DNA of 64,000 bases, from positions 186,001 through 250,000 of the forward strand of contig NZ_NEJH01000003.1 in assembly GCF_002113025.1 (NCBI RefSeq), in the 5' to 3' direction. The stretch comes from Pseudomonas sp. B28(2017). Its GTDB lineage: Bacteria > Pseudomonadota > Gammaproteobacteria > Pseudomonadales > Pseudomonadaceae. Below are positions 1 through 7,999 of this stretch, in pieces. The notes under the pieces are model-generated. The model worked only from the letters and a program-made list of their open reading frames with translations. It made no database searches and had not been told where the DNA came from. Each line of letters opens with the position of its first letter. Position 1 is the stretch's first letter. Made by a program: the position numbers and the translations under genes.

Positions 1-663
1 GAAGTGCACACGTTTCTCTTTGAAGTATTCTTCGCACGCAAGCCGCGTCCCGGACCCAGGCTCACGCAGCAGCAGTGTGTAGGGCTCGAGATCCTGCAAG
101 CGCAGCGGCCCCATATGACACAGCGGGTGATCTGGTGGCGCCACGGCGACGATCGGGTTGTTCAGGAATGGCAGGAATTCCAGGCCCATGTCCTGGGGCA
201 CCATGGACATGATCACCAGGTCGTCACGGTTGTCCGACAAGCGCCGAATGACCTGGCCGCGATTGACCACCGTCAGTTGCAGGTTCACCTCCGGGTGCTG
301 GCGTTTAAAGGCGGCAAACAAGTGCGGTACGAAATACTTGGCGCTGGATTCCACCGCCAGTTTCAGTTGCCCCTGCAGCGAGCCCTGCATGTCGGACAGC
401 TGCATGTCGAGGTTTTCCAGGCGTCCGAAAATATCCCGGCTGGCCCGCTGTAACGCTTCAGCCGCTTCGGTCATGTAGAGTTTTTTGCCGACGTAATCGA
501 ACAAAGGCTGGCCAATCAGCTCTTCAAGTTGACGAATCTGCAGGCTGACGGCAGGTTGTGTGAGCGACATTTCCTCGGCCGCGCGACTGTACGACCGCAA
601 ATCACAGACCTCGTTGAAGATCTGCAATTGCCGCAAAGTCATGCGCATCAATGACTTACGCAT
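1..663 (-). CDS. pycR: LysR-family transcriptional regulator, PycR-like (3' end outside window)
   Basis: This is the first 221 codons of a LysR-type activator or repressor; the C-terminus lies beyond base 1. The N-terminal winged HTH (about residues 8-66) is clear from MTLRQLQIFNEV, SRAAEEMSLTQPAVSLQIR and LEELIGQPLF, and the effector-binding domain begins near residue 95. The ATG at 663 was chosen; an internal ATG six codons on (MRMTLRQ) is also possible. The gene is divergent from the pyruvate carboxylase genes, as is the P. aeruginosa regulator called PycR, so control of pycAB is the likely job. Palindromes in the shared gap (701-716, 776-797, 804-823) are candidate binding sites. Family is certain; the specific name rests on context. 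Confidence 0.85.
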   Translation of the reverse strand, partial: MRKSLMRMTLRQLQIFNEVCDLRSYSRAAEEMSLTQPAVSLQIRQLEELIGQPLFDYVGKKLYMTEAAEALQRASRDIFGRLENLDMQLSDMQGSLQGQLKLAVESSAKYFVPHLFAAFKRQHPEVNLQLTVVNRGQVIRRLSDNRDDLVIMSMVPQDMGLEFLPFLNNPIVAVAPPDHPLCHMGPLRLQDLEPYTLLLREPGSGTRLACEEYFKEKRVHF

Positions 664-700
664 TATCTAGTCACTCTCGTCGCTGGCTGGAGAATCAACT

Positions 701-823
701 ATAAGTCTTTACTTATGCGCGACCCAATAATTATTCATTTTTGTTAATCCCTTGTGGGCGCTAGTGTGGACCTGCGACCAAATTGAAACATTTGGTCACG
801 CGTCGACCTGGTCTAGCAGGTCG
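701..823. promoter_or_regulatory. Three inverted repeats in the pycR-pycA divergent control region
   Basis: The 190-base gap between pycR and pycA holds three perfect palindromes: ATAAGT-N4-ACTTAT (701-716), GACCAAAT-N6-ATTTGGTC (776-797) and CGACCTG-N6-CAGGTCG (804-823). The first has the size and dyad shape of a LysR operator. The second and third lie 31-78 bases before the pycA start and could be operators or fold in the leader RNA. A further short palindrome AATAATTATT sits at 726-735 in the AT-rich part that probably holds the promoter. Function is inferred from position only. Confidence 0.5.
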
Positions 824-853
824 TGGGTACCACCGGCTCAAGGGAATTTCCAA

Positions 854-2269
<1,416 letters not shown>

Positions 2270-2280
2270 GGAATAGAACA

Positions 2281-4089
2281 ATGAGCAAGCAAATCCACGT
2301 TACCGACACAATCCTGCGCGACGCCCACCAATCGCTGCTCGCGACCCGCATGCGCACCGAAGACATGCTGCCGATCTGCGACAAACTCGACAAAGTCGGC
2401 TACTGGTCGCTGGAGTGCTGGGGCGGCGCGACCTTCGACGCCTGCGTACGCTTCCTGAAGGAAGATCCGTGGGAGCGTCTGCGTCAACTGCGCGCTGCGC
2501 TGCCGAACACCCGTCTGCAAATGCTTCTGCGTGGCCAGAACCTGTTGGGCTACCGCCACTACAGCGACGACGTGGTCAAAGCTTTCGTTGCCAAGGCTGC
2601 GGTCAACGGTATCGACGTGTTCCGTATCTTCGACGCCATGAACGACGTGCGTAACCTGCGCGTGGCCATCGAAGCGGTGAAAGCCGCCGGCAAACACGCC
2701 CAGGGCACCATCGCCTACACCACCAGCCCGGTGCACACCATCGAGGCTTTCGTGAACCAGGCCAAGCAAATGGAAGCCATGGGTTGCGACTCGGTGGCGA
2801 TCAAGGACATGGCCGGCCTGCTGACCCCGTACGCCACAGGCGAACTGGTCAAGGCACTGAAAGCCGAGCAGTCGCTGCCCGTGTTCATTCACTCGCACGA
2901 CACCGCTGGCCTGGCTGCGATGTGCCAGATGAAGGCCATCGAAAACGGTGCCGACCATATCGACACCGCGATCTCCAGCTTCGCCTGGGGTACCAGCCAT
3001 CCAGGTACCGAGTCGATGGTCGCGGCCCTCAAGGGCAGCGAGTTCGACACCGGCCTGAACCTGGAGCTGCTGCAAGAGATCGGTCTGTACTTCTACGCCG
3101 TGCGCAAGAAGTACCACCAGTTTGAAAGCGAATTCACGTCGGTCGACACCCGTGTTCAAGTCAATCAGGTGCCGGGCGGGATGATTTCCAACCTGGCCAA
3201 CCAGTTGAAAGAGCAGGGCGCCCTGAACCGCATGAGCGAAGTGCTGGCGGAAATCCCGCGTGTGCGTGAAGACCTCGGCTTCCCGCCGCTGGTGACCCCG
3301 ACTTCGCAGATTGTCGGCACCCAGGCGTTCTTCAACGTGCTGGCCGGCGAGCGCTACAAGACCATCACCAACGAAGTGAAGCTCTACCTGCAAGGTGGCT
3401 ACGGCAAGGCGCCGGGCACCGTGAACGAACAACTGCGTCGCCAGGCCATCGGCAGCGAAGAAGTGATCGACGTTCGCCCGGCTGATCTGCTCAAGCCGGA
3501 AATGGCCAAGCTGCGCGCCGATATCGGTGCACTGGCCAAGTCTGAAGAAGACGTGCTGACCTACGCCATGTTCCCGGACATCGGCCGCAAGTTCCTCGAA
3601 GAGCGTGCGGCTGGAACCCTGACTCCGGAAGTGCTGTTGCCGATTCCGGAGGCCGGAAAGGTGGCCTCGGCGGGCGGTGAAGGTGTGCCGACCGAGTTCG
3701 TCATCGACGTTCACGGTGAAACCTACCGCGTCGACATCACCGGTGTTGGCGTCAAGGCCGAAGGCAAGCGTCACTTCTACCTGTCCATCGACGGCATGCC
3801 GGAAGAAGTGGTGTTCGAGCCGCTCAACGAGTTCGTCAGCGGCGGCAGCAGCAAGCGCAAGCAGGCCAGCGCGCCGGGCCATGTCAGCACCACCATGCCG
3901 GGTAACATCGTCGATGTGCTGGTCAAGGAGGGTGACACCGTCAAGGCAGGCCAGGCCGTGCTGATCACCGAAGCGATGAAGATGGAAACCGAAGTCCAGG
4001 CTGCCATCGCCGGCAAAGTCACCGCCATTCACGTGGCCAAGGGCGACCGGGTGAACCCGGGCGAAATCCTGATCGAGATCGAAGGCTGA
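2281..4089 (+). CDS. pycB: Pyruvate carboxylase subunit B (carboxyltransferase with biotinyl domain)
   Basis: Transfers CO2 from carboxybiotin to pyruvate, giving oxaloacetate. The 602-residue protein has the HMGL-like TIM barrel (DTILRDAHQSLLATR at 8-23, AIKDMAGLL and HSHDTAG), the PYC/OadA conserved region, and a C-terminal biotinyl domain with EAMKM. The biotinylated lysine is residue 567, 35 residues from the end as usual. The ATG at 2281 follows a GAGGAA ribosome site that overlaps the pycA stop region, so the two genes form an operon. It is homologous to oxaloacetate decarboxylase alpha (OadA), but no beta or gamma membrane subunits are nearby, so the pyruvate carboxylase role is preferred. 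Confidence 0.92.
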   Translation: MSKQIHVTDTILRDAHQSLLATRMRTEDMLPICDKLDKVGYWSLECWGGATFDACVRFLKEDPWERLRQLRAALPNTRLQMLLRGQNLLGYRHYSDDVVKAFVAKAAVNGIDVFRIFDAMNDVRNLRVAIEAVKAAGKHAQGTIAYTTSPVHTIEAFVNQAKQMEAMGCDSVAIKDMAGLLTPYATGELVKALKAEQSLPVFIHSHDTAGLAAMCQMKAIENGADHIDTAISSFAWGTSHPGTESMVAALKGSEFDTGLNLELLQEIGLYFYAVRKKYHQFESEFTSVDTRVQVNQVPGGMISNLANQLKEQGALNRMSEVLAEIPRVREDLGFPPLVTPTSQIVGTQAFFNVLAGERYKTITNEVKLYLQGGYGKAPGTVNEQLRRQAIGSEEVIDVRPADLLKPEMAKLRADIGALAKSEEDVLTYAMFPDIGRKFLEERAAGTLTPEVLLPIPEAGKVASAGGEGVPTEFVIDVHGETYRVDITGVGVKAEGKRHFYLSIDGMPEEVVFEPLNEFVSGGSSKRKQASAPGHVSTTMPGNIVDVLVKEGDTVKAGQAVLITEAMKMETEVQAAIAGKVTAIHVAKGDRVNPGEILIEIEG

Positions 4090-4120
4090 GTTAACGGCCT
4101 CGATTCAACGCTTTAAACCT

Positions 4121-4147
4121 CGGGGGGGCATGTGCTCCCCTTTTTTT
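4121..4147 (+). terminator. Rho-independent terminator after pycB
   Basis: A GC-rich stem GGGGGGC-ATGT-GCTCCCC (one G-U pair) is followed by seven T residues, 31 bases after the pycB stop. It ends the pycAB transcript and separates it from the hip genes. Confidence 0.85.
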
Positions 4148-4225
4148 ATGCCTGCAACTCCTTTCCTGGGCGCGCGCATTTTTTCTGATGTCTTCCCGAC
4201 AGTACCTAGGCGTCACTGCTAAAAC

Positions 4226-4365
4226 TGCATTATTTTGCAGTTTGACGGCAGAGGATTACCTTTCATATGCATTTTATTGCGTATGCCAATGCTATTGATT
4301 CGCCTAGGATGCATTATATTGCGCTTATACTTGGTGAAGCTCTTCAAAAAGTGCATTTAAATGCA
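4226..4365 (+). promoter_or_regulatory. Four operator-like boxes phased at exactly 42 bp upstream of hipA
   Basis: Four 14-bp boxes start at 4226, 4268, 4310 and 4352, an exact 42-base step each time: TGCATTATTTTGCA, TGCATTTTATTGCG, TGCATTATATTGCG and TGCATTTAAATGCA. Each is a dyad TGCA-N6-TGCR with an AT-rich centre, and box 1 extends to AAACTGCA-N6-TGCAGTTT. Box 4 touches the hipA ribosome site (AGGTGG, 4365-4370). A 42-bp step equals four helical turns, so bound repressor dimers would lie on one face of the DNA. E. coli HipB also uses four operators, with a different sequence, so autorepression by the downstream HipB-type protein is the natural inference. Confidence 0.75.
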
Positions 4366-4376
4366 GGTGGAAAAGC

Positions 4377-5729
4377 ATGTACAGCCTGACATTGCAGACT
4401 TTTACGGCGGGTGAATGGTCCGACGCTATGGTCTTGAGCTTTGATAACCCTGAAAAGGGTTTCGAAAGCCGGTGCAATTTTGGTTACGAAACGGGTTATC
4501 TCGTCGATAACCATGAAGCCATCGGATCCCCGTTCTCCAAGGCTGTGAGTGCAAGATTCCCATTGGATTGGGAAGGTCGGCGATCCAACGCGCCAGCATT
4601 CGTGCATGACATTGCACCTGCCGGGGCTGCAAAACGATTTCTTCTCGCACGCATAGGGCAAGACAAACCCGCTGACATCAGTGCCGACCTTTACCTGTTG
4701 GGCAGGAATACACCGGCACCTATCGGCAACATGCGAATCAAAGAATCTGCCGAGGCGGTTGATGAGCGTGAGCCTATTGGGTTTGAGCGTCAGGATGTCA
4801 TCAGTCGAGACAACCGTTTTCTCGAATACGCCTATGAGCTGGGCGCTGCGATTGGCGGTGCGACAGGCGCCGGAGGTGAGGCACCGAAGCTTTTGTTGGC
4901 CGAAAACAAGACCGGCCTCCTGTATCCGGACGCAGTGCTGGAAGACCGGGATGTCACCCAGCATTGGTTTGTGAAGTTTGCCCGCAATAAAGGTAACCAG
5001 ACTGATCAAGATATCCTGCGAAGCGAATACCACTACTACAAAGCTCTCCAGGCGCTGGGTATCGAAACAGTCGCAGAGGAAGGATTGGCGTTAGAGGAAG
5101 CGAGCAAACCCAGCTTGTGGATGCAGCGTTTTGATCGTCAGGTAATAGTCCAGGGTGTAGAGCGTTTGGCGGTAGAGTCGATTTATTCGCTGGCGAATGT
5201 CACCAAGCCTGGAAGTGCGATGAACCACATGGAGGTTATCCGCATGCTTGCCGGGCTCTGGCGCGAAGTGGGGCAGGCGGATCGGATTCCGGATCTTGTT
5301 GCCGATTATCTGCGTCGGGATCTGCTCAACAAAATTCTCGGTAACTCGGATAACCATGGCCGCAACACCGCAATTATCCGGGATATGGATTCGTTTCGTT
5401 TGGCGCCGATTTATGATTTGGCGCCAATGGTGATGGATGACGAAGGTGTGACCCGCACGACCAAGTGGCCAAAAGAGTTGGAGAGGGCAGGCGATGTCGA
5501 TTGGCGCGGAGTCTGTCGAGCATTGGCGAATATCGCTGATCCGGAAGATCCATTGGCAGCGTTGGCTGACGCACCAGACTCTTTCGAGCGCTTGCGGGAG
5601 GATGCACAACGTTTGGTGGCACTTCCCGATATTTTGACCGCCAGTGGATTGCCCGCCACGACGATGAATCACCCGCGCATTGCATTGAAAGATCTGGAGC
5701 AACGTTTGAAAGAGTGGGATCTGAAATGA
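4377..5729 (+). CDS. hipA: HipA-family serine/threonine kinase toxin
   Basis: Type II toxin-antitoxin kinase of 450 residues, close to the length of E. coli HipA (440), which phosphorylates glutamyl-tRNA synthetase; the target here is not known. Seen in the sequence: an N-terminal HipA beta-rich domain (about 1-110), a candidate ATP-contacting lysine in FVKFAR (residue 200), a catalytic loop GNSDNHGRN (322-330) and a metal-binding aspartate in PIYDLAPM (residue 347). All look intact. The ATG at 4377 has an AGGTGG ribosome site. The toxin precedes its antitoxin (ATGA overlap), the reverse of hipBA in E. coli. The gene uses more AT-rich codons than its neighbours, suggesting acquisition. Confidence 0.9.
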   Translation: MYSLTLQTFTAGEWSDAMVLSFDNPEKGFESRCNFGYETGYLVDNHEAIGSPFSKAVSARFPLDWEGRRSNAPAFVHDIAPAGAAKRFLLARIGQDKPADISADLYLLGRNTPAPIGNMRIKESAEAVDEREPIGFERQDVISRDNRFLEYAYELGAAIGGATGAGGEAPKLLLAENKTGLLYPDAVLEDRDVTQHWFVKFARNKGNQTDQDILRSEYHYYKALQALGIETVAEEGLALEEASKPSLWMQRFDRQVIVQGVERLAVESIYSLANVTKPGSAMNHMEVIRMLAGLWREVGQADRIPDLVADYLRRDLLNKILGNSDNHGRNTAIIRDMDSFRLAPIYDLAPMVMDDEGVTRTTKWPKELERAGDVDWRGVCRALANIADPEDPLAALADAPDSFERLREDAQRLVALPDILTASGLPATTMNHPRIALKDLEQRLKEWDLK

Positions 5730-6004
5730 GCATGACCGTTGCCGAGCGCACGGTGCTCATAGAAAACATTCAAGAAGGACTCACCCAAGGTTCGATTGAA
5801 ATAGGTGAAGCCGTCCGGCGCTTGCGAGTGGAAGTGACCGGCCTGCATCAGACTCAATTTGCCAAGATGTGCAAAATCTCGGTTCGCACTTTGGTGCATA
5901 TCGAGCATGGGGAAGGAAATCAGACGCTGAAGTCACTTAATGCAGTATTCCGCCCGTTTGGATTGAAGATGGGGGTGGTACGCGTTCGACGTGATATCAG
6001 CTGA
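5726..6004 (+). CDS. hipB: HipB-like HTH antitoxin (Xre family)
   Basis: A 92-residue DNA-binding antitoxin expected to neutralise the preceding kinase and repress the operon. The HTH spans about residues 38-70 (LHQTQFAKMCKISVRTLVHI followed by EHGEGNQTLKSLNAV). The N-terminal 35 residues form a predicted amphipathic helical extension not present in the shortest HipB proteins. The start ATG at 5726 overlaps the hipA stop codon (ATGA), implying translational coupling; a second ATG two codons later (5732) is an alternative. The four 42-bp-spaced boxes upstream of hipA are its likely operators. Confidence 0.85.
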   Translation: MSMTVAERTVLIENIQEGLTQGSIEIGEAVRRLRVEVTGLHQTQFAKMCKISVRTLVHIEHGEGNQTLKSLNAVFRPFGLKMGVVRVRRDIS

Positions 6005-6020
6005 ATCAGCACCGATCATT

Positions 6021-6048
6021 TGTAGGCGCCGGCTTGCCGGCTCCTACA
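6021..6048. repeat. REP-like palindrome between hipB and GNAT gene
   Basis: TGTAGGcGCCGGC-TT-GCCGGCtCCTACA is a near-perfect inverted repeat of the TGTAGGAGC...GCTCCTACA REP subtype, sited between the convergent hipB and acetyltransferase genes. It may act as a bidirectional transcription end. Confidence 0.7.
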
Positions 6049-6077
6049 GAGATCAGGTGTTGCTGATCCTCAATTGA

Positions 6078-6749
6078 TTAGCCGCGGCACTCGGAAAGCG
6101 TTTTTACCTGTCCCGAATCACTCTGGTTTTCATCGCTCAACCAGCGCTCAAACCCCGCCGCAATCGCCGGCCATTCCGAGTCCAGAATCGAATACCACGC
6201 CGTATCCCGATTTTGCCCCTTGACCACCATGTGCTGGCGGAACACCCCTTCAAAACTGAAGCCCAGCCGCTCAGCCGCGTATTTGGATCGGGCGTTGGCG
6301 TTGTTGCACTTCCATTCCAGGCGACGGTAGCCCAGGGCAAAGGATTCCCTGGCCAGCAGGTAAACCGCCTCGGTGCTTTTCGGCGAGCGCTGCATCGGGG
6401 CGCCGAAGGTGACGTGGCCGATTTCGATGCGGCCCTGGGCCGGGACGATGGACATCAGGCTGAGAATGCCCTGGACCTCGCCGCTGGCGCGGTCGATCAC
6501 GCTGAAGAAATACGGGTCGCTGCTGGTCGCGTGGTTGTCCAGCCAGTCGTTGAAGACGCTGCGCTCCGGGAAGGGACCGTAAGGCAGATAGTCCCAGAGT
6601 TTCGGGTCGGCGCCGGGGCCTTGCAGGGCTTTGAACAGCTCGTCGCCGTGGCGCGCCGGGTCGAGTTTTTCCAGGCGGATGTAACGCCCTTCGATCAGTT
6701 GAGTCGTGGGGGCCGGGACGCCTTTCCAGTCGGCGAGTGAAATCGACAT
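6078..6749 (-). CDS. GNAT-family N-acetyltransferase (RimJ/RimL type)
   Basis: A 223-residue acetyl-CoA-dependent acetyltransferase. RYIRLEKLDPARH near the N-terminus and the block GRIEIGHVTFGAPMQRSPKS (about 110-130), with RRLEWKCNNANARSKYAAER after it, are typical of the RimJ/RimL-like GNAT branch that acetylates protein N-termini or small amines. The substrate cannot be told from sequence. An AAGGAG ribosome site lies 5-6 bases before the ATG at 6749. It is the last of three same-strand genes (PaiB-like, GNAT, GNAT), separated from the GNAT gene upstream by a long hairpin. Confidence 0.85.
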   Translation of the reverse strand: MSISLADWKGVPAPTTQLIEGRYIRLEKLDPARHGDELFKALQGPGADPKLWDYLPYGPFPERSVFNDWLDNHATSSDPYFFSVIDRASGEVQGILSLMSIVPAQGRIEIGHVTFGAPMQRSPKSTEAVYLLARESFALGYRRLEWKCNNANARSKYAAERLGFSFEGVFRQHMVVKGQNRDTAWYSILDSEWPAIAAGFERWLSDENQSDSGQVKTLSECRG

Positions 6750-6765
6750 GCTGTTCTCCTTGAAC

Positions 6766-6830
6766 CTAGGGGGGTGTTCTCAATTAGTTTCCCCGCCGCG
6801 CCGGGGAAACTAATTGAGAACGCCCCCTAG
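6766..6830. repeat. Long near-perfect hairpin between the two GNAT genes
   Basis: The left arm (6766-6795) and right arm (6802-6830) are complementary over 29 bases except for one extra base and a mismatch in the G-rich outer part; the loop is 6 bases. The arms carry CTAGGGGG, GTTCTCAATTAG and TTTCCCCG in order. The TAG stop of the upstream GNAT gene (6827-6829) lies inside the right arm, and the left arm ends 4-5 bases from the ribosome site of the next gene. There is no T-tract, so it is not a standard terminator. It could be an mRNA processing or stabilising stem, or a small mobile palindrome. Confidence 0.8.
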
Positions 6831-7273
6831 ATGGCTTTGCGAAACTGGATGAAACCAGGTCGTTCGGCGATGCGCTCGTAGAGCTGGATCGCGGTGGCGT
6901 TGGTTTCGTGGGTCAGCCAGTGGACCTTGTTGCAGCCGTCGGCCTTGGCTGTGGTGTAGACGAACTCGATCAACTGGCGGCCGACGCCGGTGCCACGGGT
7001 TTCCGGGACCACCAGCAAGTCTTGCAGGTAGCAGGAGTTTTCGATGGCCCAGTTCGAACGATGGTAGATGAAATGCACCATGCCCACCGCTTTGCCATCG
7101 GCCCAGGCGAGGGCAGCGTGGGTCGGTTCGTTCGGTTCGAGCATGCGCTGCCAGGTGCTTTGGGTAACGGCATCCGACAGTTCGGTTTTGTAGAAGCGCA
7201 GGTAGGCTTGCCACAGTGGTAACCAGGCCGCGTGATCGTCGGCGGTGACCTGGCGAATGTCGATTTGACTCAT
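6827..7273 (-). CDS. GNAT-family N-acetyltransferase (PaiA-like context)
   Basis: A 148-residue single-domain GNAT enzyme. The acetyl-CoA pyrophosphate loop is visible as LQDLLVVPETRGTGVGRQLI (about residues 84-103), followed by WLTHETNATAIQLYERI, the usual C-terminal NxxAxxLYE signature. It is separated by only 10 bases from the PaiB-like gene upstream on the same strand. A GNAT beside PaiB recalls the Bacillus paiAB pair, where PaiA acetylates spermidine and spermine. That substrate is an inference from context only; diverse small GNATs share this fold. Confidence 0.87.
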   Translation of the reverse strand: MSQIDIRQVTADDHAAWLPLWQAYLRFYKTELSDAVTQSTWQRMLEPNEPTHAALAWADGKAVGMVHFIYHRSNWAIENSCYLQDLLVVPETRGTGVGRQLIEFVYTTAKADGCNKVHWLTHETNATAIQLYERIAERPGFIQFRKAI

Positions 7274-7283
7274 GGTGACTTCC

Positions 7284-7907
7284 TTAGCGCATCAATTGGG
7301 CGAGGGTTTGGTCGTTGACGTCGGGGCTGGCGGCCAGGCCTTTGCGCACGCCGGCGATGTCGGCGGGGCTGCGGTTCTGGCTGAGCTTGCGCTTGCCTTC
7401 CAGACGGTCGATGGGAATGGCGAAACCGACGATGGCCTTGAGCATGCCGTCGATGTAATCGGCGGGGGCATCGGCCACTGACCACGGTTGGGCGCGGCCA
7501 GCTTCATGACGATCGGTAAGGGTGCTGACGATGTCGAGCAGCCGCCCGCCATCGCTGAAGGTTTCGGCTCGGCCATAGGCGTGTACGGCGACGTAGTTCC
7601 AGGTTGGCACGACTTTGCCGTGTTCGGCCTTGCTCGGGTAGAAGCCGGGGCTGACGTAGGCGTCGGCACCGGCAAAAATCAGCAGGGCTTCGGCGCCGTC
7701 GCGCAGGTCTTTCCACTGTGGATTGGCTTTGGCCAGATGCCCGTACAACGTGCCGTTCGAGCCTTGTTCGCAATGCAGCAGTACCGGTACATGGCTGGCT
7801 TGCAGACCGCTTTCACCGTGAGTCACCAATATGGCGAGACGGGTGGCGAGGATCAGTTCATGCAGTTGGGACAACTCGTCGATGGCAAAAGCGCGTGGCG
7901 TGTACAT
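7284..7907 (-). CDS. PaiB-like FMN-binding negative transcriptional regulator
   Basis: A 207-residue protein of the PaiB family (split-barrel, flavin-binding fold). The start MYTPRAFAID at 7907 matches the family N-terminus; an in-frame ATG at 7937 would add 10 residues but has no good ribosome site. Conserved stretches include LVTHGESGLQASHVPVLL (about 28-45), GHLAKANPQWKDL, YVSPGFYPSK and VPTWNYVAVHAYG. In Bacillus, PaiB affects sporulation and protease genes; the biochemical role is not settled. It is divergent from a MocR-type regulator (92 bases between starts) and is the first gene of a paiB-GNAT-GNAT run. Confidence 0.88.
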   Translation of the reverse strand: MYTPRAFAIDELSQLHELILATRLAILVTHGESGLQASHVPVLLHCEQGSNGTLYGHLAKANPQWKDLRDGAEALLIFAGADAYVSPGFYPSKAEHGKVVPTWNYVAVHAYGRAETFSDGGRLLDIVSTLTDRHEAGRAQPWSVADAPADYIDGMLKAIVGFAIPIDRLEGKRKLSQNRSPADIAGVRKGLAASPDVNDQTLAQLMR

Positions 7908-7999
7908 GGAGATATTTTCCTTGGCGAATGTCTGCATCCTAGGCAGGCTATTGGTCTGTTGTAAGAGCCATTAATGACCAATTTCATAGGTCCATTTTG

